From: Hyphochytrium catenoides
Lineage: Eukaryota > Sar > Hyphochytriomycetes > Hyphochytriales > Hyphochytriaceae
Direction: 5' to 3'
NCBI GenBank assembly: GCA_900088475.1
Contig: FLMG01001070.1
Span: 1 to 64,000 of the forward strand
DNA length: 64,000 bases
Shown here one piece after another: positions 48,840 to 59,154 of this stretch (its first letter is position 1; each line of letters begins with the position of its first letter). Below the pieces are notes generated by a model, which was not told where the DNA came from, searched no databases, and saw only the letters and a program-made list of their open reading frames with translations. The position numbers and the translations under genes are program-made.

Positions 48840-49035
48840 GGGGAGAGGGAGGAGGGAGGAGGAGGTGAACCACCAACCACGATGACATCACCGCCAAGCT
48901 CGACCTCGAGGCCAGCAAGAGAAGGGTCCAGCCGCTCAAGAGACATACGCTTCAGGATCTAAAGCGCATTTTCTTCATGAATCGCCATAGAGATTCTCAT
49001 GTGAAGATGTAAAGCCACGGCCAAGTGAGACCATA
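48840..49035 (-). mobile_element. Second copy of the LINE-type element 3' end
   Basis: About 185 bp that aligns with clear similarity to the 3' terminal part of the main element (45640-45825), in the same orientation. Both begin with the same GGAGGAGGGAGGAGGAGG-like block, followed by the same series of short conserved words over the next 180 bases. It is a severely 5'-truncated copy, and shows that the family has inserted more than once here. Confidence 0.82.
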
Positions 49036-50539
49036 CACCAAGATATAGTGAAGAAGAAATAGTCGTTACTCTTTCAACGAGCTACTAACTAGAAGAGAAC
49101 TAGGAGCATTATTTTCATGTTTAGTATAGCGGAGGACTACCTTCTTCGCGTCAGTGGCGGCAGAAGCAGAATGTCGACTCCTCCTCCTTTAGGATAAGGT
49201 CTCATCTTACTATACTACTTGGGCAGCAGGGTGCGATGGCGGAAGAACCATCTATTGAGGTCTGAGGGGTTTTCATCGTTTGTTGGAGAAGTCAAAGTAG
49301 TAGTTTCAGACGAAGGAAGCTAGCGTTTACCTCTCACGGTTGGCTGGTAGTACGAGTGCTAGATATTGAGCTCTACTGCTGCGACTGCTGGCGTTATGTT
49401 TTGCTGATTAGCACTTACGTCACTGCCTTTATGTCCACCCAGTGAGGTCAAGATGGAAGAGTCACTTATCCTCGAGAGCCACTGTTCAAGAGTCATCACT
49501 ACTTCTTCTTGGTTGAACGTCACCATCTTTCTCGGCTTAACATTACGGCAGGACTTTCCTTATATCCAAACATTCTCTTAGTAGTTGGTTTTCCAGACTA
49601 TGATACTTGCTTTCCTTCTTTCTCTGTTCTGTAGGATCTATGCTAACTCACTCAGTAAAGCTTTTTGTCGCCTTGGACCCAAGTGCACTACTAGCTAAGA
49701 CTCTTGCTCACACTGCGCGCTGAGCATCCTCTGTGCGGCCACCACTTCGCTACAGCGATTACTGGAGCTTGTCAGTGTCGAGCATCCTCGACTAACCAAA
49801 CCTTCCTAGCCTGATTGACCTTCACCTATTTGGTCTACGGGCGATATACCCTCAACAGGAAGTTCTTGTTGCCCCCGAGACGCCGAGACTAGACCAAAAA
49901 CGATGAGCAGTAGAGTAACAGATAGGCAGACCAAGTGTGGAAAAGATGGCCAGAGGTAAGAGAAGTTGCTGCTGGGACCGGCAAACGCGAGTGACGAAGG
50001 ATGCCAACAAGGTTTAGCGAGGTGGTCGATGACGCCTCCTTTTAGTTCGAAGAGTACCAAGGAGGTCACCTTAGTCTGTCCCTTGACGATAGATTTATAA
50101 AGTACTTTGCTCGGACCTCGTACGTCCGGCGATGGCTGCTTGACGCTCCTTCCTTCTACTCGAGCCATCCCAAGCAACCAACTTGGAAGGCAGTACAGGG
50201 GAATTGGAAGGCGGCCATCTCTTTCAGAAACTCTCACACTTTCTTCCCTAATGCCAGACTCAACATCTCTCTAGATTATCCCGTTCTCACTCATTTCTTA
50301 GTGATGTGCGTCGTGGAGAAGGAAAGGAGCTTCATCAAAGCTGGAGTGAACAGAGAACTTGCGGATCCAACTTAGAAGGGTTTGCTTCTTGTACGATGCC
50401 ACGGAGTCCTTAAGCCTGTTTAGATGCACAGCCTCCTTGCAAATATTAAGTTACCCCTTCCTTACAGACCTGTGACCCTGTGCGGCGCTGTACATTATCA
50501 CTCGCAGGCTGCACTATCTATATAGGCTAACAGGGGCCA
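49036..50539. other. 1.5-kb region, nothing recognised
   Basis: No convincing exon. A minus-strand open frame at 49806-50237 has one hydrophobic segment but no family resemblance. Given the copia RNase H remnant immediately to the right, on the minus strand, part of this region may be the 3' end of that element, but no LTR could be delimited. Confidence 0.45.
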
Positions 50540-50900
50540 CGGGCAATGAATTCAGCAGCAGTAGGGCCGCACCCTCCTTAGACGCGACGCGTAGGCCTGA
50601 CTGATTGTCCTCAAACATCAGTGTAGGCTAGACTTTCCTAGTATCACGTGCAAACAAGTTATCTGGACAATCTTCCTCCTTTTCCAGACATTGTCTCTCT
50701 GGCAGCTTCACGAAGCGCAACGTACTCTGCTTCGGTGCTGGACGCTAAGAAGCTCCGGACCATAATTGACTAAGCCTAAAGATGCGAAGGTTCGGAGCCC
50801 TTTGACAGTAACTGGCATCGCTTTGGGAATGATGCTCTGTCAGGGGCCTGAAGCCGCAGCTTCAACATGGAAAGGAGCGAGAGAGTGTGTGAGAGAACAA
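50540..50900 (-). mobile_element. Ty1/copia retrotransposon RNase H remnant
   Basis: The minus strand reads SSTEAEYVALREAARET (about 50750-50700), the hallmark RNase H motif of Ty1/copia polyproteins. It is followed after a frameshift by MFEDNQSGLRVASKEG (about 50615-50570), the expected EDNQ motif. A stop just before the first motif and the frame change show the copy is decayed. No integrase or RT domain was identified. Confidence 0.72.
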
Positions 50901-52024
50901 AGCGTCTATTCCCTAAGCAGAGAGTGACCCGAGCGAACAAGCAACCAGCGCAACAGCAAGCGAAAGAGAGAGCAAAGAGAGAGAACGATAGAGAAAAATA
51001 GTACTGTAGAGAGAGAGAGAGAGAGCCAGAGAGCCAGAGAGCCAGAGAGAGAGAGACTAAGGGTTATCCGTGAAGGAACAAAGAAGAGAAAAAGAGAGAG
51101 TTCTGGAAGGCAGAGAGATCTGAGCTGGGCGCTTCCTAGACACTGAAGACTGACCTGCCGATAACGCCCCTACAAGGCGACCGACGCGTTGTGCCCTTAT
51201 CCCCCACTATTAGCAACCCTGTGACACCTTCTTTGTCAGACGGCCGCCCGCCACCCAGCGTCAAAGCACGTATTCAGGGCAATTACACTATGAAGTCCTT
51301 GTGTCAGGAATAAGCTAAGCTATATCGCTGATGTGTTAGGTTGGGCTAGCGCCGCACATTGAGGTTTGTTGACCGTAGTAGCACCAGGCGGGGATCTGAA
51401 GCCCTCTCTGTGACACTGTAGGAGGGAGAGAGGGAGGAGAGGAGAGGAGGTAACGCGCGCCATCATGAATCTGATCGGCCCAACCTGCTGCTCTCTTCGC
51501 TTCCCCGCCTCTCTCTCGCTCTCTGTCTCGCTCTCTCTTCCTCTCTCTTTCTCTCTGTCTCTCTCTCTGTCTCCTCTCACACTGTCATTTTGGCCTCTCT
51601 CTCCCCCTCTCTCTCTCTTCTCTCTCACCCTCTCTTTTCTCACCTACCTCCCATTTCTCTCTCTCCCTTACTCTCTTTCTACTCCCTATGCTTTCTCTCT
51701 CTCTCTTCCACACTGGGCTGGTCTTCTTCCAGGTCTACTTTCCCACTTGCACCTCCTCCTCTCCTTGTTGTCTCTTGGAAAAGGAAGTTCTCTCGCCGCC
51801 TCGCTCAGCTCTTCCCAGCCGCACGACTCAGTCCTCTCCTCTGCGGTCTTTCTGGGCGATAAATCGCTGAACTCCTCGCCATGGCAGCGCTGCACTGGTG
51901 ACGAAGAGCAAGCTGCTTCTAGGTTGGCGTCTCCTGGAGAAGAAGAGAGTGACCACTGCGTCCTCCCGTCGGACATTTTCCTCAGTCGCAGAAAGGACTC
52001 ACCTTCCTGATCGTTGACAGAAGA
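50880..52024. other. Intergenic region dominated by GA then CT repeats
   Basis: GA-rich sequence occurs at about 50876-51110, with a short CCAGAGAG tandem near 51025. Strongly CT-rich sequence follows at about 51500-51715. No exon is supported; long Ser/Leu frames are repeat artefacts. The CT block is about 0.3 kb upstream of the RNA-binding protein start, on its coding strand. Confidence 0.6.
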
Positions 52025-55000
52025 ATGGCGGGAGAAGGTGAGGATCAAGCGGAAATGGCAGCGCAGTCCGTGCTGGTAAGACGCGCAGAACTTGTGGCAA
52101 AGAGAGAAGCGAGTGTCGGATGGACACTGACTTGCCCCTTTCCCAGAACCCAAATGCAAAGGAATTCCAACCCAGTCTTCCCGCCATCTCGGGGCCTATC
52201 CTCCCGCCATCGCTTGCGGGGGAGGGTGCGGACTCTAGTGTAGAGGGTAAGGGAGATAAGCACCTGTGATCAAGCGGCGCGCCTATCTGCACCATGCACT
52301 CGCTTGTCCTGGTTGTCATATCTCGGGGCGGTTGGTCTAAGAAAAGGGATCTTGCATCACGATTGTTTGAGCCTCGACCTCTTTTTCTCTGGTCACTTGG
52401 CTGCTCTTGCTCACTGCGTCTCTTGCTTTTTCTGTTGTTCTCTAACATCAAGGACCAGTCGGGATCGAGGCAAATTGGAGGCAACAAAGCCATTCTCTTC
52501 CTCCTGAAGGAAGGGGAGAAAGGAAAGGGGCTAAGAGGACTAGTGGCAAGGATAAGAAGAAGGGCAGGAAGACAGAGAAAGGAGACAAGCCCAGTGCCTG
52601 CAAGGTTGACTTGCCGCGGTTGTTCTCCTGCATTATCTTCTCGGCGGCAGCCGTTTCTTCATCTTCCTTCTCGTGCGCTGCCCTTGTGCCTGAGCTTCAC
52701 ATGCCCTTGACAAAGCATGCTTTGTTTGACCTCTGTGGAACCTTTCTAGAGTCCCTTGAAGCCCCTCGCACACCCATCTTACTCTCTAATGGACGACTGG
52801 AGCTCTCAGCCCAGTTCGGCGGCTAACACCCCGCCTGCAGCGCCTATCTCTTTCCTTCTTTTGTCATCCTCTCGTGAACTTCTTACTAATCACGTTGTCG
52901 ACTCCCCCTCGGGTTATTCTATGTATGCTTTCCCTATCCTCGTTGGTGGCGTCTTTATGCCCTTAGGTCATTGTATCAAACCTCACGCGGGCAACGGACA
53001 CCGCTGGCTTAGTGGTACTGTTAGAAGGGACATGCGGAAAGGTCAAGAGCTCGGACTTCTCAGATTTGCATGAAGGGCGCGCCACGTTCGGCTCCATAGT
53101 TTTCTGCACTCCCGAAGCGGCAGAAAAGGCACTGGAGGTGGTGCAATACAAAGATCAAGATATCTTGATATCGCGCGAGACCTTTGAGAATGACAGGAAT
53201 GAAGGTAAGAAGCTAGCAGAGCCGGTGGGATGGGTGCATGCAGATATATAAAGAAACATTGATGGAAGACCTAGCCGTCATGATAGAGAGCTCTTTCGAT
53301 ACGGGTAAGGAATGAGGGTTAACAGAAGTCGGGTTAGCTAAACAGCCAAGGAAAGATGTACCCAAACTCTCGAGAAAGAGCGGGCATTTTCCATTCGCAG
53401 ATGGAGGAGCCTATCTAGGACACCAAGATTCTATACTGACCAGACGCTACCCCTGACAGCCAAGCCTGCCACTGCTCCGAATGATATTCTGGTGATAAAG
53501 AATCTTCCATTTAGCTTTAAGATAGAAGAACTGCAGACTACTCTAAATGACTTAGCAGTCAAACCGCTCACAGTCACTTACCATACTGACAGTGGAGGGG
53601 CGTTTAGGGGTGAGCCAAGTCTCTCTTTGGCGTCTGTCATAACAATTATACCTTTTGGAGTCATATCCTTTTGAGATCTTTCCATCATCGTTCTAGAGTT
53701 TTCTCTCCCTTTGTGGTGACACCACCTCATGGCTTCTCACTTCTGCCATCCTCAGGCATCGCATTCGTTCAGTATCAGAGCCTTTACGATGCAGCGGCCG
53801 CGTTTCCTTTGATTCATGGCATGGAGCTTCAGGGCAGGCGCATTAGGGTTGAATATAAAAAGAAGGAGCAAGGGAGCAAGGTAAGCAAACTTTACGGAGG
53901 GAACAATCAAATGACATTCGGACAACTCTGGACTGGGAATTTAAAGGCAAGGGGGTTGGGGCCTTGTGAAGGCATCGGGAACTGTGCTAAGAAACTCATA
54001 GAACTTGTGACTTGAAGGTCAATGGTAAGCCCTGACCAAGGCTGAGAAGCTTGGATGGCATTGAAATGAAAAGAATCTGATGAACCATTTGCTCTCTAGG
54101 CCGCTAATGATGGAGGATCACCTGTCAAAAAAGGTCCGCCCAGTGGAAAGAATGAGGAGCCGTCTGATGATGAAAGCAGAAGGATATACGAGCAGTTGAT
54201 GGCCTACAAAGCCGCGTTGGATGCCGGTCTTATGCAGCCTGAACTTATTTATCCAGTCTATCAGGTCTATGGGGTCTCAGAAAGTGGAGGTGCCGCCGGC
54301 GCTACCTCCCTTCCTCCTGCTGGTGCCTACTCTATGCCTTCCAACCTACGACGATACGTACAGAAGATAGCAGATAAGCTCGGTCTGGTGCACTCCATGC
54401 ACAGCGATAAGGAGAACAAGTAGGCTTTTTTACTTTTTCTTCAAGCACCTCGCCTATTACTTTCGCTTCGTTTTTCCCTACATGAGCCCTGTCTACCTCC
54501 AATCTGAGTGCGACTTTTGCGGACTCAATCGTTACCTCTGTCTCTCATCTCTACGGGCTCTTAACCTGGAGCCCTTAGGAATTTGTACACACTCCTATAA
54601 GTATGGCGATCCCGACTAACTCTATGACGCACCGTTCTTTCTCTCCCATCCTCTGGAGCTTAGGTTCATTGTTATCCGCCCGCCGAAGGGTGTTCCGGTG
54701 CAGGAGGTACTAGGAGGTAGAGTAGGAGGGAAGACGAGTGCTAAACCTCGCCACCGCCGCGTAGATAGCCGAGAAGGAAGAGACTTGAACGGAGATAGTC
54801 CAGTGGGAGCGGGTAGGCATTGCTTATTCCCAACTGTGGCTATTACTATCTTGAGACTGTCACATGCTCCTGCATTTTGGTCTTTTAAGTTGCTAGTGTC
54901 CGTCCTCTCATTTACAGGCCGAGGGGTTTACCGTTTATCCTTTACCGGAAAGGCCTTCGTACCCTTGTCCATCTAGTGGTACTGTCACTTGCTGCTTTCT

Positions 55001-55695
55001 GACGTTTAGTCTTGGCTTTCCGACACCGTGCTCCCTCGTTTTACTCATCTATCTATGAAACATTTAGGCCCTTGGTCAGAAGGCGCCCGTAGACAAGGGT
55101 GTGAGGGCCGTTCTGCGGCCCACAGTAGAAGTGATAGCGTTGGTTCCTGGAGTGAGGGAACTAGGAGGAGCACAGGCACTCCGACCCTCACTACGCCTAC
55201 TGGATCACCAGCTCTGACAGGTACAGGATTACTCTATGAATCGTCAATGCCATAGAACTGACTTCTAAACAAGCGGTCAATATCATTTTGGTGGCCTCTC
55301 TGCCCTGTGTGTTTTATATGTTTCTCCTCTGACGATGTGCTTTCTCTGCAGGCAAGCCAGGCTCTCATCGCGAGCGAGGAATTAGCAACTTATCCCTCCA
55401 GTCCGATAGGTATGCTAGAGGCCCAGATGGCACTAGAGGATTTCCAAACGATCGTGCCAGACCTAAAGCCATAGGTAGGTAGGCTTAGTACAGACAAAGG
55501 ATTGCGCCTAATTCAAAGCTGGAGTTGACTTTGCATGTCACCTTTCGCGTTGACGAGATGTCACGCTATGGCTTGGTACTCGACTCTTTTAACATTCTAT
55601 TCTTGATTGCATAACAACCAGTTTGCCCACGCGGATTTGTTTCCAGCTCTATCTTTGTCCTTCAATCAACGTCTCTAAGCGCAGCTTCGTTCTAG
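52025..55695 (+). CDS. PAM2-RRM-R3H RNA-binding protein (Pin4/Cip1 and CID-like), multi-exon
   Basis: Exon 1 (52025-52075) and exon 2 (from about 52147) join to give SVLNPNAKEFQPSLP, a consensus PAM2 motif that binds the MLLE domain of poly(A)-binding protein. A lysine-rich exon follows (GKDKKKGRKTEKGDK, about 52.5-52.6 kb). An RRM exon at about 53023-53203 has ATFGSIVFCTPEAAEKALE. RRM2 comes next, with RNP2 in ILVIKNLPFSF (about 53490) and RNP1 in GIAFVQYQS (about 53757). The next exon ends RRYVQKIADKLGLVHS. It can splice at 54420 into 54664-54716 (FIVIRPPKGVPVQE), which completes an R3H-like domain as in fungal Pin4/Cip1. Ser/Gly/Arg-rich exons at 55068-55220 and about 55353-55472, and a last one ending at 55695, complete the tail. 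The likely role is mRNA binding coupled to PABP. Middle exon borders are approximate. Confidence 0.85.
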
Positions 55696-56244
55696 ATGGC
55701 AGCAGTAAGGCCTTTATAGTGATCACAAGCAACGGGAGCGCACTACACCCACGGAACCAAGCAGCCCCCAGCGTTCAGAGTAGTCCCCCACAACAGCAAG
55801 CCGGATAGAAAGGACCAAAGAAGGAACACCAGGCAAATGCCTTATGGATTCTTAGTAGCAGTATCGGAGCAGTATATTTATAAATATGGCCCGATACCTC
55901 TTCCTTGAAAGGATGTGGACCCTACAAAGGGAGGAAAGAAGAAAGATGCGGCGCTCAACGAGACTATGGACTAATACGATAGTTCATCGGTAGCAGTACT
56001 GCATCAGGCTAGAAAAGAAACTAATGGGGGCCAGGGACATTCTCTTCTCCGTGTCATCTATACGGTGAGGTACCGTCCTTGCTTCTAGCCCAGAAGCGCT
56101 CACCCTAGGAGGAGGTTTAAGGTGTACGTCACAACGGACAGGAGACCATACATCAGTCTATGTACCGTGTGTAACTTCTTTATCCCCAATAATCATAATG
56201 CCGACCGCTATCAAAGCCTCCGCCTTGTCTTGTCACGGTGGTCA
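55696..56244. other. Convergent intergenic region
   Basis: About 0.55 kb between the end of the RNA-binding protein gene and the presumed end of the ABC ATPase gene. Nothing is recognised in it. Confidence 0.5.
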
Positions 56245-58488
56245 TTAGTCTTCCTGGGGCATAACCACCAGCGCTGACCTGCATGGGTTAGAGTTAGAAA
56301 GGATAACGCTGAGCAAATGAGACAGTTGTCGCTTTGCAAGGGGAGCTGTACTAATGGTATGACCAGGACGGATGAGAGCCCATAGAACGGCGTACGTAGC
56401 CTTACAGAAGACACTGGCGTGTCTGTGGAGTTCAACAGCGACATGACAAGATGATGCGAGAAGGTAGCTAAATACCATCGGGTTGGCAGCATCTTCCACC
56501 GCAGCTATGCCTAGCTCCTTCTCTCTCACTCTTCGCTGCTGCAATTCCTCTCTGAGCCAATATTCCACTGTCTTGAGCAGCGGCGAAGAAGTGCCTGTCA
56601 AACGCAACGAAGGCAGTGAATTAGCCCCCAACGGAGTCAATCGAATCACAAAAGTAAGAGAGCCGAGTCCCTAAACGCTTCATCATCATCGATAGTTATT
56701 AATAGCGATCGTGGGGAGCCGAGATACAAAGTCCCAAGCTACAGGTAGCCCATAGAAGGGGATAATGCGCTTCAGGTATATCATCAAGGATGACGAGCAG
56801 GGTACGAGAGGGTGAACTGGTCACACAGCATAATAAAGAGGATGCGGCATCAGATAGCGCCGACAGCCAACAAGAATAAGGAGCAAAGCCTAGCACAGTG
56901 AGTTGCACAGTTCGTTGGTCCCGTTTACCTTCTCTTTTAAGACTCTGGTAGATGGGGATGTCGCTTATTCTTCCATGGTAGTGTACGCTGCCACCTCTCA
57001 GATATACAATATCGGTAGCCCACTCATCGAGACCATCAAGGATGTTGGTGGCATAAAGAATTGTTACTCCTCTTGTCTCACTCTCTTCCCTCAAAAAGTT
57101 CAGGAGATCTTGACGAACAACCAGGTCCAGAATAGCTGCAAAGCGCGAGTGTAGCCACGATTAGTCAACAGCGGAAGGGCTGGGCTCGCTAAGCCAGGAA
57201 CAACGATCAATACGACGCCATGTCAGAGCAAAGAGTTGCGAGATGAGGTTAAGCTGAGTTTGCCACCGTCAGAACAAGAACTGAAAAGAATCGCAGCTTC
57301 GCACCGGTGACCTCATCCATAAAGATGACCTGTACGGGCCTTAGCAGAGCTAAGAACAGTTGGACTCTGCGCCTTTGACCATCAGAGATCTTGTGCATCC
57401 GCCACTCAGGGTTGATGGAGAGGAGATCCATAAGCTTTTCTCTTCTCTCCGGAAACTCCTACAACATAGCCCGGTTAGCTAGTCAACTCTTTGGTGAAGG
57501 ACGCTGTCGCACCCATCCTCTGAATCTCTTTCTGGATTTCCTGACCGATCAGGCCCTCGACTCTCTCCGATTTCCTTCTCTGTCACTCACAGACGCGCTT
57601 TCTCTCTATCAGTCTGTTGGCCAGAGCTGCGACTGCCACAGATTGCTTATTGAAGTCCACTCACATCCTGCAGCTTCGTCATCATATCCCGCACCGGGAT
57701 ATCTGCAGAATATTGCACACCGTAGCCCGCGAAGGCCACAGTACGAAGGCCCCATTCAGCATCAATGTAGCTAAACAAGCAGGGTGCAGGAATATGTAAA
57801 TGATGAGTACAAAGATTGGCAGCACCAGACAAGACATTCTATCCTATGGCAATCAGTGTGGCAGATTATCTCTGCATCGGACGAGCCTTCAGCAACGCAT
57901 TAAAGCCCAAGAAAGGTGCCCAAGCAGTTTTACTAACGTTCTCTCGTTGTTCAGCGTGGTGTCACGGAAGGCATTCTTGCCAAGCACCTGGACAGCATCA
58001 TCTGCATGCATGTGCTTTCCACCCAAAATCCTTAAGAGAGTGCTCTTGCCTGCGCCGTTGGCACCGACCAGCAGTGTCCTAAGAACAAAGCAGAGGGAAG
58101 GTTTGCGTAAGGGCCCACCAAAGGCTTAGAGTGCCGATAACAGAGTGATTAGTACGGGATACGCAGAGTAGACCGTGGCGCTTCTGATTGGGCGGATTGA
58201 GGCGGCCAGGATAGGTGAGGAGCAAAGAGTTTGACGCTGAGACAATAGCACTTTACAACGAGGAATAGGCTCACCTGCTCGCCCTCTTCACTGACAAAGT
58301 CACATTATCCAGCACCTTGCTGTCCGCATCAGTACCAGCCAATGAGGTAACAGCAGAATATGCGAAGTTGAGATTCTTAACCTGTTATGTTCAAAAGTGT
58401 AGGTAGGTGAGAGCCGCTATTGGCGGTTTAGGCTATCGCAGTTGCTGACCTGACAGGCGGCAGGTGTACTCTCCTCTTGAGGCTGCAT
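56245..58488 (-). CDS. Soluble ABC ATPase, CAF16 / plant ABCI19-21-like, multi-exon
   Basis: Exons are 58488-58450, 58381-58275, 58078-57938, 57770-57665, then 57458-57305, about 57137-56935, and a C-terminal exon from about 56620. A further small exon near 57.5 kb is possible. One nucleotide-binding domain and no membrane segment is seen. Walker A is [19 protein letters not shown], the signature is [11 protein letters not shown] (C-loop variant typical of this group), Walker B is VIFMDEVT, and [18 protein letters not shown] carries the switch region. CAF16 in yeast associates with the CCR4-NOT complex, and plant ABCI19-21 are soluble proteins of unclear role. The H-loop position, normally YATH in relatives, is YATN here, so the switch histidine appears replaced. 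The C-terminal exon ([18 protein letters not shown]) is family-like, but the exact stop is uncertain. The start ATG is at 58488. Confidence 0.9.
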
Positions 58489-59154
58489 AATGCCTATCTT
58501 CGTCCAGGAGCTTGGATGGTGAATCCTTCTCGATGTTTAAACCCCGGACCCAGAGGCCGCAAACGTTCTCTACAATAGAACTCAGACTGTGACGTAGAGG
58601 CCTGGCCGCTATCTTGGCCCGTTGTGAGGACTTGTGGACCGCATCTGGCTCCCTGTTGCCCTGACGTGGCGAGGAGATAGTCCATACAGGCGCTCGCTAG
58701 CGCTGACAGCCAAAGGGGCAAGAGCGAGGAGGAGGAGGAGGAAGCAACCCTTCATCATCAAAGGGCAAAAAGCGCTCACGTCACTGTGTAAGAGGGAAGC
58801 TCCGAAGCTCCTCCCTCCCGATGATCATCAGAAGATCCATCAACCAACTCCGTTGTGTACGTCAGACAGCGGGGAAGACATCATCCTCGGCCGAATATAA
58901 AGAGGACTTTCCTCCAGACCGTGCAATAAAAAGCAGGGACAAAGAATTGGGACCACAGATAACACGAAATTAGTGGCAAAGAAAGACCGTCAAGAAACTC
59001 GGGTCGGCGACGGGACATTGTTGGTTTCTTTCTGGGTTTCTCGGGTCTCTAGTCTCAACCTGGTCGTCTGATTCATAAGTCAGTAAGCTTGTGGCTGGTC
59101 CAGGAGATTGCTTCATCATCAGGTCATCACAGACGAATCCTTAGGTTCTCCTCA
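58489..59154. other. Intergenic region, nothing recognised
   Basis: About 0.65 kb between the ABC ATPase start (-) and the palindromic retroelement. It contains a short GGA repeat near 58727. No exon or RNA gene was seen. Confidence 0.5.

Noticed and set aside
49806-50237. 143-codon minus-strand frame
   Set aside because: One hydrophobic stretch only; no family resemblance, and it lies in decayed repeat territory.
51465-52010. 181-codon Ser/Leu frame upstream of the PAM2 protein
   Set aside because: Made by the CT-rich block; the PAM2 gene has its own ATG at 52025 with a correct splice into the motif.
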